Assembly: GCF_937976265.1 (NCBI RefSeq)
Contig: NZ_CALJRX010000251.1
Coordinates: forward strand, 1 to 12,766
Direction of reading: 5' to 3'
Length of the DNA: 12,766 bases
Source: an uncultured Haemophilus sp.
GTDB taxonomy: Bacteria; Pseudomonadota; Gammaproteobacteria; Enterobacterales; Pasteurellaceae
Numbering within the stretch: position 1 is the first letter of the stretch; every line of letters starts with the position of its first letter. Below the pieces are notes generated by a model. That model did not search any database. It was not told the origin of the DNA and saw nothing but the letters and a program-made list of their open reading frames with translations. The position numbers and the translations under genes were made by a program. Shown here in pieces: positions 7,306-12,766 of this stretch.

Positions 7306-8361
7306 TTATTGAATAAAATTCTGTCTATTTTTTGTTAAATTTCGATGGATAATTCCCTCGATACTCTCTTCAGCTTGCTTACCTATTTTTTGTAAAAGTG
7401 GCTTTTTCACTTTATATTTCACGGAGATCACAGACTTATCTTTCATTTTTTCAAGAATAATATCATCACTGGTTGCTAACTCATCGACTAGCTGAAGCTC
7501 TAGCGCTTGCTGACCGAACCAATGCTCACCTGTTGCGACTTTATCCACATCTAAGTGCGGTCGATTTTGAGCCACAAATTGTTTAAATAATTGATGGGTT
7601 TCTTCAAGTTCGGCTTGGAATTTCTGTTTTCCTTTTTCAGTATTTTCACCTAATACTGTAACGGTGCGTTTAAATTCTCCTGCTGTCATCACATCAACAT
7701 CAACATCATGCTTTTTCAATAAACGATGAATATTAGGGATTTGTGCAACCACACCAATAGAACCGATAATCGCAAAAGGCGCAGAAACAATTTTATCTGC
7801 CACACAAGCCATCATATACCCACCACTTGCAGCGACCTTATCTACTGCAACTGTTAATTTAATTCTTTTTTGTTTTAAGCGAGCTAACTGCGATGCAGCC
7901 AAACCATAACCATGAACAACACCACCTGGACTTTCTAAACGTAGTAAGACTTCATCATCGGCTTTTGCCACATTAATAATTGCCGAAATTTCCTCTCGAA
8001 GTGCGGTCGTTTCTGATGCCGAAATATCACCTTTAAAATCGAGCACATAAACACAAGGTTTAGGCGTTTCTTTCTCACCATTTTTTAATTTCGCTTTTAA
8101 CGCCTTTGCTTCTTGCTTTTTCGCTTTTTTCTCCGCTTTTTCTGCTTGTTTAAGTTCTTCTTCTGAAAGCTGGAAATCACGTAAATGCTTAACTGTTTCC
8201 TTAAATTCTTCAGAAAGATCTGTCACAACTAATTCACCATGATGTGTTGCATTACGTTGTTTCGCCGAAATAATCATTGCTACGATAGCGGCGATTACAA
8301 GTAAAATCGTTAAAATCTCTAAAATAAAAATGCCATAGCCGGTCAAAATATCAGACCACAT
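7306..8361 (-). CDS. sohB: Inner-membrane S49-family peptidase SohB
   Basis: Signal-peptide-peptidase-like serine protease of the SohB/SppA family, 351 residues, about the usual SohB length. One N-terminal membrane segment at about 10-32 is followed by a highly charged Lys/Glu-rich stretch (about 65-100) and then the S49 protease domain. The probable catalytic dyad is Ser179 (KVAASGGYMMA) and Lys231 (AGEFKRT), separated by 52 residues as in characterised SppA. SPGGVVHGYG at about 144-153 is the conserved substrate-side loop. The start at 8361 has GGAG a few bases upstream. It is divergent from asnS across 140 bases. Two uptake-signal cores lie within it. I see no strong terminator downstream, only a weak AT-rich hairpin at 7255-7271. 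Confidence 0.95.
   Translation of the reverse strand: MWSDILTGYGIFILEILTILLVIAAIVAMIISAKQRNATHHGELVVTDLSEEFKETVKHLRDFQLSEEELKQAEKAEKKAKKQEAKALKAKLKNGEKETPKPCVYVLDFKGDISASETTALREEISAIINVAKADDEVLLRLESPGGVVHGYGLAASQLARLKQKRIKLTVAVDKVAASGGYMMACVADKIVSAPFAIIGSIGVVAQIPNIHRLLKKHDVDVDVMTAGEFKRTVTVLGENTEKGKQKFQAELEETHQLFKQFVAQNRPHLDVDKVATGEHWFGQQALELQLVDELATSDDIILEKMKDKSVISVKYKVKKPLLQKIGKQAEESIEGIIHRNLTKNRQNFIQ
7553..7561 (+). repeat. DNA uptake signal core within sohB
   Basis: Exact AAGTGCGGT followed by CGATTTTG and a later AAATTG, fitting the extended signal. It encodes part of RPHL in sohB. Confidence 0.87.
7999..8007 (+). repeat. DNA uptake signal core within sohB
   Basis: Exact AAGTGCGGT followed by CGTTTCTG. 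The downstream AT-rich part is weaker than in the other copies. It encodes part of TALR in sohB. Confidence 0.82.
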
Positions 8362-8478
8362 AGTTTTCTCCTAAAATAAAGTGAAGGCATTATTTTACTG
8401 TGCAAGCCTGATTTACACTAACTTTTTATGGAAAATTTTGCGATTTAAGGTAAACTAACGCAGTTTTATTGCCTAATT

Positions 8479-8484
8479 TATAAT
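8479..8484 (+). promoter_or_regulatory. Possible -10 element upstream of asnS
   Basis: Exact TATAAT, but no good -35 lies 16-18 bases upstream, and transcription from it would leave only about 11 leader bases, barely holding the AGAGG ribosome-binding site. It may be a chance match in AT-rich DNA. Confidence 0.2.
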
Positions 8485-8501
8485 GAATTACAGAGGTTTA
8501 T

Positions 8502-9905
8502 ATGTCTAAAGTTGCATCCATTGTTGATGTGTTACAAGGTAAAATCGCTATTGGCGAAAAAGTTACCGTACGCGGCTGGGTTCGTACCCGTCGTGATTCT
8601 AAAGCGGGTCTTTCTTTCCTCGCTGTTTATGACGGCTCTTGCTTTGATCCTATTCAAGTCATCGTCAATAACGATATTGAAAATTATGAAAGTGAAGTAT
8701 TACGCCTAACAACGGGTTGCTCTGTTATCGTAACCGGTACCATTGTTGAGTCACCTGCTGAAGGTCAAGCTGTTGAACTTCAAGCTGAAAAAGTAGAAGT
8801 GACAGGGTTTGTAGAAGATCCTGATACTTATCCAATGGCAGCAAAACGTCACTCAATTGAGTACTTACGTGAAGTGGCTCACTTACGTCCTCGTACCAAT
8901 ATTATCGGTGCCGTGGCGCGTGTTCGTCACTGCTTAGCGCAAGCTATTCATCGCTTCTTCCATGAACAAGGTTTCTATTGGGTCGCTACCCCATTAATTA
9001 CTGCTTCAGACACTGAAGGTGCGGGTGAAATGTTCCGTGTTTCAACCCTTGATTTAGAAAATCTTCCTCGTGGTGAAGATGGTAAAGTTGATTTCAGCCA
9101 AGACTTCTTCGGGAAAGAATCATTTTTAACGGTTTCGGGTCAATTAAACGGTGAAACTTATGCTTGCGCATTAAGCAAAATCTATACTTTTGGTCCAACA
9201 TTCCGTGCTGAAAATTCAAATACAACTCGTCATCTTGCTGAGTTCTGGATGGTTGAACCTGAAGTTGCATTCGCAACGCTTGCTGACAATGCTAAATTAG
9301 CAGAAGACATGCTGAAATACGTATTCCGTGCCGTACTTGCTGAGCGCAAAGATGACTTAAAATTCTTTGAAAAACACGTAGATAAAGATGTGATTACTCG
9401 TTTAGAAAACTTTGTAAACTCTGATTTTGCTCAAATCGACTATACCGATGCGATCGACGTTTTATTAAAATCAGGTAAGAAATTCGAATTTCCTGTTTCT
9501 TGGGGTATCGATTTATCTTCTGAACATGAACGTTTCTTAGCAGAAGAATATTTCAAATCACCTGTTGTTGTAAAAAACTATCCAAAAGATATCAAAGCCT
9601 TCTATATGCGTTTAAATGACGATGGTAAAACTGTGGCCGCAATGGATGTTCTCGCACCAGGAATTGGTGAAATCATCGGTGGCTCTCAACGTGAAGAACG
9701 TTTAGACGTATTAGATAAACGTATGGAAGAAATGGGCTTAAATCCTGAAGATTACTGGTGGTATCGCGATCTTCGTAAATATGGTACTGTACCACATTCA
9801 GGTTTCGGTCTTGGCTTTGAACGCTTAATCGTTTATGTAACCGGCGTACAAAATATTCGCGATGTGATTCCATTCCCTCGTGCACCAAGAAATGCAAATT
9901 TCTAA
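8502..9905 (+). CDS. asnS: Asparaginyl-tRNA synthetase
   Basis: Cytosolic class IIb synthetase that attaches asparagine to tRNA-Asn. The 467 residues match the bacterial family (466 in E. coli). An OB-fold anticodon-binding domain covers about 20-105 (VTVRGWVRTRRDSKAGLSF), followed by the class II core. Visible blocks are HLRPRTN (about 127-133), the motif 1 region FFHEQGFYWVATPLI, motif 2 starting at Phe234 (FRAENSNTTRHLAEFWMVEPE) and motif 3 from Gly434 (GFGLGFERLIVYVTG). The AENSNTTRHLAEFWMVEPE form is typical of AsnRS rather than AspRS. AGAGG precedes the ATG. Its transcript ends at an uptake-signal hairpin 18 bases after the stop. It is divergent from sohB and followed by can in the same direction. 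Confidence 0.98.
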   Translation: MSKVASIVDVLQGKIAIGEKVTVRGWVRTRRDSKAGLSFLAVYDGSCFDPIQVIVNNDIENYESEVLRLTTGCSVIVTGTIVESPAEGQAVELQAEKVEVTGFVEDPDTYPMAAKRHSIEYLREVAHLRPRTNIIGAVARVRHCLAQAIHRFFHEQGFYWVATPLITASDTEGAGEMFRVSTLDLENLPRGEDGKVDFSQDFFGKESFLTVSGQLNGETYACALSKIYTFGPTFRAENSNTTRHLAEFWMVEPEVAFATLADNAKLAEDMLKYVFRAVLAERKDDLKFFEKHVDKDVITRLENFVNSDFAQIDYTDAIDVLLKSGKKFEFPVSWGIDLSSEHERFLAEEYFKSPVVVKNYPKDIKAFYMRLNDDGKTVAAMDVLAPGIGEIIGGSQREERLDVLDKRMEEMGLNPEDYWWYRDLRKYGTVPHSGFGLGFERLIVYVTGVQNIRDVIPFPRAPRNANF

Positions 9906-9922
9906 AAATATTGTTTAAATTG

Positions 9923-9946
9923 ACCGCACTTTCTTTAAAGTGCGGT
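9923..9946. terminator. Uptake-signal hairpin terminator after asnS
   Basis: Perfect 10-bp inverted repeat, ACCGCACTTT / AAAGTGCGGT, with loop CTTT. Cores lie at 9923-9931 (-) and 9938-9946 (+). Here the arms are in the opposite order to the other three hairpins: the + strand stem ends in GCGGT followed by ATCATTTT, so the T tract is poor. Termination is therefore likely but weaker. Confidence 0.72.
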
Positions 9947-10033
9947 TATCATTTTAGGCGATAAATTTATCCCTTATTTCATTTATTGTGTTTGAATCAA
10001 TCTTTCAAATACATCATATTAAGGAAAGTAAAA

Positions 10034-10726
10034 ATGGACAAAATTAAACAACTCTTTGCCAACAATTACAGTTGGGCGCAAAGAATGAAAGAAGAAAACT
10101 CCACTTATTTCAAAGAACTTGCTGATCATCAAACCCCTCATTATCTTTGGATTGGCTGCTCTGATAGCCGTGTTCCAGCTGAAAAACTAACAAATCTTGA
10201 ACCAGGTGAGTTATTTGTACATCGTAATGTAGCCAATCAAGTTATTCATACAGATTTTAACTGTCTTTCAGTTGTGCAATATGCCGTTGATGTACTCAAA
10301 ATTGAACATATTATCATTTGTGGTCACACCAATTGTGGTGGTATCAACGCAGCGATGCAAGATCAAGATCTTGGATTGATCAATAACTGGTTGCTCCATA
10401 TTCGTGATATTTGGTTTAAACACGGGCACCTATTAGGCAATCTTTCAGCAGAAAAACGCTCAGATATGCTCACTAAATTAAATGTTGCGGAGCAAGTTTA
10501 TAACCTAGGACGCACATCTATCGTAAAAAGCGCTTGGGAACGTGGACAAAAACTCTCCCTGCATGGCTGGGTATATGATGTAAATGATGGATTCTTAGTG
10601 GATCAAGGTGTGATTGCAACAAGCCGAGAAACCCTTGAAATCTCTTACCGTAATGCAATTGCTCGTTTATCTAGCCTCGCGGAAGAAGATATCCTGAAAA
10701 AAGAGCTCTCTGAAAACGAAGAATAA
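10034..10726 (+). CDS. can: Beta-class carbonic anhydrase
   Basis: Cytosolic zinc enzyme that interconverts CO2 and bicarbonate, supplying bicarbonate for carboxylation reactions. It has 230 residues, very close to the characterised H. influenzae enzyme. Zinc-site residues are Cys42, Asp44, His98 and Cys101 (GCSDSRVP and ICGHTNCGG), with Arg46 paired to Asp44. Trp39, Arg64 and Tyr181 are also present: these form the second, non-catalytic bicarbonate site of allosteric type II beta-carbonic anhydrases, so bicarbonate-regulated activity is expected. The start at 10034 (MDKIKQLF) has AAGGA at a good distance and matches the family start. The open frame extends to an ATG at 9986, but those 16 residues are not family-like. 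It lies 128 bases after asnS, beyond a hairpin, and converges with bioD. Confidence 0.97.
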   Translation: MDKIKQLFANNYSWAQRMKEENSTYFKELADHQTPHYLWIGCSDSRVPAEKLTNLEPGELFVHRNVANQVIHTDFNCLSVVQYAVDVLKIEHIIICGHTNCGGINAAMQDQDLGLINNWLLHIRDIWFKHGHLLGNLSAEKRSDMLTKLNVAEQVYNLGRTSIVKSAWERGQKLSLHGWVYDVNDGFLVDQGVIATSRETLEISYRNAIARLSSLAEEDILKKELSENEE

Positions 10727-10727
10727 A

Positions 10728-10766
10728 AAAGTGCGGTTAAAATCTAATGAGTTTTAACCGCACTTT
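10728..10766. terminator. Bidirectional uptake-signal terminator between can and bioD
   Basis: Perfect 15-bp inverted repeat, AAAGTGCGGTTAAAA / TTTTAACCGCACTTT, with a 9-base loop. Cores lie at 10729-10737 (+) and 10757-10765 (-). It lies directly after the can stop and 19 bases after the bioD stop on the - strand. It runs into CACTTTTTA on + and TTTTTATTC on -, so it suits both genes. Confidence 0.9.
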
Positions 10767-10785
10767 CACTTTTTATTTAAAGTGA

Positions 10786-11520
10786 CTATTTAACTAACTC
10801 TGTTTGCATATACATCAAACGATCAATATTCGTTAAATAATGTCCAAGCTCTTGGGATTCTGGTTTATGGATATAAGGGATTTTCCCTAACAATGGCGCA
10901 TCAATCTGAGCCTCTAAAATATCTACCACCTCTTTATAATGCCCTAAACAAGGATTAATTCGATTTGCAATCCAGCCTAATAAAGGCACGCCAAGCTGTT
11001 TAATCACTTGAGCTGTCAGCAATGCATGGTTAATACAGCCTTCTTTAATACCAACAACCAACACAACAGGCATTTTATGCTCAACAACCCAATCAGCAAA
11101 ACTCTTACCTTCCGCCATGGGGGTGAGTAATCCAAATGAACCTTCCACGACAACAGATTGATATTTTTGAACTAATGTTGTTAATGTTTGATTAATCTTA
11201 CTTAATTTTATGCGTGATTTATCTCGAGTCAGCATCGGCAAGGAATGAGCAAAAGTATAGCTATTTACTTCTTGATAAGATACCGGCTCATTCGTTGCAT
11301 CCATTAAAGCTAACACATCTGAATTATTTTCAGCATCATAATCTGTTTGGGATTCATTAGACTGATTTTCGACAGGATAGATACTCTCTTCACAGCTACA
11401 AGCAATCGGCTTATAACCCACAATTCGCACGCCCTTTGCTTGTAATGCCTGAATAATGGCACGGCAGGCGGTGGTCTTGCCCACGTCGGTATCTGTACCT
11501 GCCACAAAGAAACTACTCAT
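10786..11520 (-). CDS. bioD: Dethiobiotin synthetase, BioD2-type
   Basis: ATP-dependent enzyme that closes the ureido ring of 7,8-diaminononanoate using CO2, the next-to-last step of biotin synthesis (cytosol). It has 244 residues from the chosen start. P-loop G8-T-D-T-D-V-G-K15-T is intact, and the GYKP motif places the substrate-binding lysine at 37. The C-terminal half (GIKEGCINHALLTAQ, GWIANRINP..GHYKEVVDIL) resembles E. coli YnfK (BioD2) more than BioD1. Two oddities: an insertion of about 17 polar residues (about 46-63) after YKPIAC, and VEGSFG (125-130) where VEGAGG is usual. The start at 11520 (MSSFF) is seven bases from AGGAG; the ATG at 11526 is too close to it. It lies 102 bases downstream of ycgL, with no other biotin gene in view. 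Confidence 0.93.
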   Translation of the reverse strand: MSSFFVAGTDTDVGKTTACRAIIQALQAKGVRIVGYKPIACSCEESIYPVENQSNESQTDYDAENNSDVLALMDATNEPVSYQEVNSYTFAHSLPMLTRDKSRIKLSKINQTLTTLVQKYQSVVVEGSFGLLTPMAEGKSFADWVVEHKMPVVLVVGIKEGCINHALLTAQVIKQLGVPLLGWIANRINPCLGHYKEVVDILEAQIDAPLLGKIPYIHKPESQELGHYLTNIDRLMYMQTELVK

Positions 11521-11537
11521 TTTCATTCTCCTTTTAA

Positions 11538-11546
11538 AAGTGCGGT
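11538..11546 (+). repeat. DNA uptake signal core upstream of bioD
   Basis: Exact core preceded by AA and followed by GAATTTTA and GTTTTTT, an excellent match to the extended signal. It sits inside an imperfect inverted repeat (CCTTTTAAAA ... TTTTAAAGG, about 11530-11556), just upstream of the bioD ribosome-binding site. It is a single copy, not a paired terminator. Confidence 0.88.
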
Positions 11547-11622
11547 GAATTTTAAAGGAGTTTTTTGAAGAAAATATTGAGGTAAAGCAAGATTTGAAGA
11601 TTTTTACGAAAAAATAAGAAGG

Positions 11623-11889
11623 TTATTTGATCTCACTCAAACTATTGAATAGCCCATCATCCTGTTTTGGCATTTGAAGGTAAAATCCTTGTTGAGTAAT
11701 TTTTTCCATTACCTCGTTTTTATCAGCATGAACAAGCGGTTTACTCCCCCTCAAATTGAAAGGCATAAGAAACTGAGGTTTACCAAAACTCTGCATTAAT
11801 ATATCTGGTACAGCTGAAAAATCATCTCGTTTCGAAATATAGAGGTAGCAGCCTGGCTTACGTAAACTTTTATAAATTGCACATAACAT
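11623..11889 (-). CDS. ycgL: YcgL-domain protein of unknown function
   Basis: Small protein of 88 residues in the YcgL family, widespread in gamma-proteobacteria and without an established biochemical role. The family pattern is visible throughout: MLCAIYKS at the start, CYLYISKRDDFSAVPDIL (14-31), FGKPQFLMPFNL (35-46), PLVHADKNEV (51-60), and QGFYLQMP (67-74). The product is slightly short at the C-terminus compared with E. coli YcgL. GGAG lies eight bases before the ATG at 11889, itself just beyond the terminator of the upstream lipoprotein gene. It is followed by bioD on the same strand. No signal peptide or membrane segment. Confidence 0.9.
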   Translation of the reverse strand: MLCAIYKSLRKPGCYLYISKRDDFSAVPDILMQSFGKPQFLMPFNLRGSKPLVHADKNEVMEKITQQGFYLQMPKQDDGLFNSLSEIK

Positions 11890-11908
11890 TTCAATTGCTC
11901 CAAAAATA

Positions 11909-11939
11909 AAAACCTACCAGATGATCTCTGATAGGTTTT
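11909..11939 (-). terminator. Terminator of the Ala-rich lipoprotein gene
   Basis: Stem of 13 pairs with one mismatch (AAAACCTAcCAGA / TCTGaTAGGTTTT) and a 5-base loop. On the - strand it runs into TTTTATTTTTG, a strong intrinsic terminator shape. It ends 19 bases before the ycgL start codon. Confidence 0.88.
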
Positions 11940-11968
11940 ATTTTACGAAAGTTTAATTATTTAGTCAC
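11940..11968 (-). promoter_or_regulatory. Candidate promoter for ycgL-bioD overlapping the lipoprotein gene end
   Basis: On the - strand: GTGACT (4 of 6 -35 bases), a 17-base spacer, TAAAAT (5 of 6 -10 bases). It overlaps the last codons and stop of the Ala-rich lipoprotein gene and would start transcripts inside the terminator stem. This would explain how ycgL is expressed although a terminator abuts its start. Judged by eye. Confidence 0.3.
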
Positions 11969-12448
11969 AGCATCTTTCACTTCAGCTGCTTTGTCTGCTG
12001 CTGCGTCTTTGACTTCTGCTGCTTTATCTGCTGCCGTATCTTTTGTTTCAGAAGCTGCATTTTTCACTTCATCCACTTTAGAATACATTGCGTCTTTTGC
12101 TTCAGTCATTTTATTTGCTGCAGCGTCTTTAACTTCCTCAACTTTAGCTACTGCTGCATCTTTTACTTCAGCAACTTTTTCTACTGCAGCATCTTTTGCG
12201 TTAGTTGCAGCTTCTTTCGCTGAATTCATTGCATCAGTTGCAGCATTTTTAACATCAGTTGCAGCATCTTTTGCTGCATCTTTCACATCGTTAGCTGCTG
12301 AAGCGGCAGCGTCTTTAACTTGTGTTGCAGCGTTTGCTGTTGCATCTTTTGCTGCTTCAACTTTTTGAGCTGTTTCTTGTTTATCGAAACAACCTGTTAC
12401 GGCTAAAGATGCACCTAATACTAATGCGGCTAATACTGATTTTTTCAT
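11957..12448 (-). CDS. Alanine-rich repeat lipoprotein
   Basis: Predicted lipoprotein of 163 residues with no family I can name. The signal peptide ends in lipobox V17-T18-G19-C20, so Cys20 would be lipidated; Phe21 follows and no Asp sits at the +2 position, so outer-membrane sorting is plausible. The rest is almost entirely Ala, Lys, Asp, Glu and Val in 11-residue repeats of the form AAxxVKDAAxD. Four lie at 40-83, then an 8-residue break (84-91), four more at 92-135 with K at the end of most, a 7-residue break (136-142), and two at 143-163. Eleven-residue periodicity gives long amphipathic or coiled-coil helices, as in group 3 LEA proteins and apolipoproteins. GGAG lies seven bases before the ATG. 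A strong terminator follows. A stress-protective, membrane-associated or periplasm-spanning role is conceivable but unproven. Confidence 0.85.
   Translation of the reverse strand: MKKSVLAALVLGASLAVTGCFDKQETAQKVEAAKDATANAATQVKDAAASAANDVKDAAKDAATDVKNAATDAMNSAKEAATNAKDAAVEKVAEVKDAAVAKVEEVKDAAANKMTEAKDAMYSKVDEVKNAASETKDTAADKAAEVKDAAADKAAEVKDAVTK
11991..12331 (-). repeat. Degenerate 33-base tandem repeats encoding 11-residue units
   Basis: The coding DNA for residues about 40-153 repeats with a 33-base period, interrupted by units of 24 and 21 bases. Units are diverged at the DNA level, yet they keep a GTxAAxGAxGCxGC-like core for VKDAA. Such a tract could change copy number in whole 11-residue steps without breaking the frame. 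Confidence 0.6.
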
Positions 12449-12695
12449 TGTTACTCTCCATTTTATGTTTATGGTTAAGAATTAATCCAAAGCCATTTGC
12501 TTTGTGCGGCCTAGTTTACGCAAAAAAACTTAAAATAAAACATCTTCCAAAAAAATTTACATTTCTAAAGATATAGTTTTTTTATAATACCTCTCTAAAA
12601 CAACTATAACCCTATGAACTTAAAAGACTTGTAAAAAGTTCATTATAAAAATTTTATTTTTTGTAAAGAAACGTATATAAATATATGTTTTAGAT
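12449..12695. other. AT-rich intergenic region upstream of the Ala-rich lipoprotein gene
   Basis: No gene is supported here. It should hold the - strand promoter of the lipoprotein gene, but I find no convincing -35/-10 pair. A near-palindrome ACGTATAT-AA-ATATATGT (one mismatch) lies at 12671-12688. A TATAAT occurs on + at 12583-12588 without a matching -35. No exact uptake signal is present. Confidence 0.5.
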
Positions 12696-12766
12696 TTAAT
12701 CAATCTTATGAATTTCTCTAGATGCTTGATGCATCAATATTTCTGATTTATTACCATCCCATAATA
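12696..12766 (-). CDS. Possible 3' end of a leftward gene entering from the right edge
   Basis: On the - strand, one frame is open from the window edge for 22 codons (LWDGNKSEILMHQASREIHK then ID, stop TAA at 12696-12698). Its composition is protein-like, but an open stretch this short occurs often by chance. I do not recognise the sequence. The near-palindrome at 12671-12688 lies just after the stop. Treat as a hint only. Confidence 0.2.
   Translation of the reverse strand, partial: LWDGNKSEILMHQASREIHKID

Noticed and set aside
9986..10033. Upstream ATG extending carbonic anhydrase by 16 residues
   Set aside because: AAGGA sits before the ATG at 10034, the family starts there, and zinc-site numbering then matches the characterised enzyme exactly.
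11530..11556. Inverted repeat around the uptake signal upstream of bioD as a terminator of ycgL
   Set aside because: The stem is bulged and AT-rich and contains the bioD ribosome-binding region, so a terminator here is not convincing.
11991..12368. Long + strand open frame (125 codons, Ala/Ser-rich) opposite the Ala-rich lipoprotein gene
   Set aside because: It is the mirror of the repeat-coding strand: GC-biased Ala/Lys/Asp codons give few stops in reverse. The - strand frame has a lipobox signal peptide, ribosome-binding site and terminator.
12500..12512. Uptake-signal-like TTTGTGCGGCC
   Set aside because: It differs from the AAGTGCGGT core at three positions and was not counted.
1..12766. 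CRISPR array, insertion sequence, prophage, toxin-antitoxin or defence genes, tRNA or rRNA genes
   Set aside because: No direct-repeat/spacer pattern, transposase, integrase, attachment-site duplication or recognisable tRNA/rRNA sequence was seen on either strand.

Overview
This window looks like ordinary chromosomal DNA from a Pasteurellaceae bacterium, most likely Haemophilus or a close relative such as Aggregatibacter. The main evidence is fourteen exact copies of the nine-base DNA uptake signal core AAGTGCGGT (seven on each strand), used at gene ends as hairpin terminators in the way typical of that family. The DNA is AT-rich, and the proteins closely resemble gamma-proteobacterial housekeeping proteins. 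The species cannot be fixed from the sequence alone.

Layout, left to right. The 3' part of metF (methylenetetrahydrofolate reductase, + strand) meets a leftward block at a shared uptake-signal terminator. That block, read right to left, is pheS, pheT, ihfA and an NlpC/P60 lipoprotein gene: both phenylalanyl-tRNA synthetase subunits, the alpha subunit of integration host factor and a probable cell-wall peptidase. Divergent from pheS is a fructosamine/ketoamine kinase-family gene (+). It converges, through a bidirectional hairpin, on a gene for an outer-membrane lipoprotein that joins a BamE-like domain to an OmpA-like peptidoglycan-binding domain (-). Next come sohB (inner-membrane S49 peptidase, -) and the divergent asnS (asparaginyl-tRNA synthetase, +), then can (beta-carbonic anhydrase, +). 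The can gene converges with a bioD2-type dethiobiotin synthetase gene (-), which lies downstream of a ycgL-family gene. The last clear gene encodes an alanine-rich lipoprotein built of 11-residue repeats (-). The final ~320 bases hold no confident gene; a possible gene end on the - strand touches the right edge.

How the genes work together. pheS-pheT-ihfA is the conserved enterobacterial-type order, and ihfA follows pheT by only 13 bases. The other genes are separate housekeeping or envelope functions. Three putative lipoproteins in the window (NlpC-like, BamE-OmpA-like, Ala-rich) all serve the envelope. Five annotated starts differ from the longest open frame because a good ribosome-binding site lies at an internal ATG: the NlpC-like gene, ihfA, the kinase gene, can and bioD.

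I do not see a new mobile element, CRISPR array, phage or defence system. The points most worth following are an Asn in place of the catalytic Asp in the fructosamine-kinase-like protein, the 11-residue repeat lipoprotein, the BamE-OmpA fusion, and two places where a terminator hairpin sits directly against the start of the next gene in the same direction.
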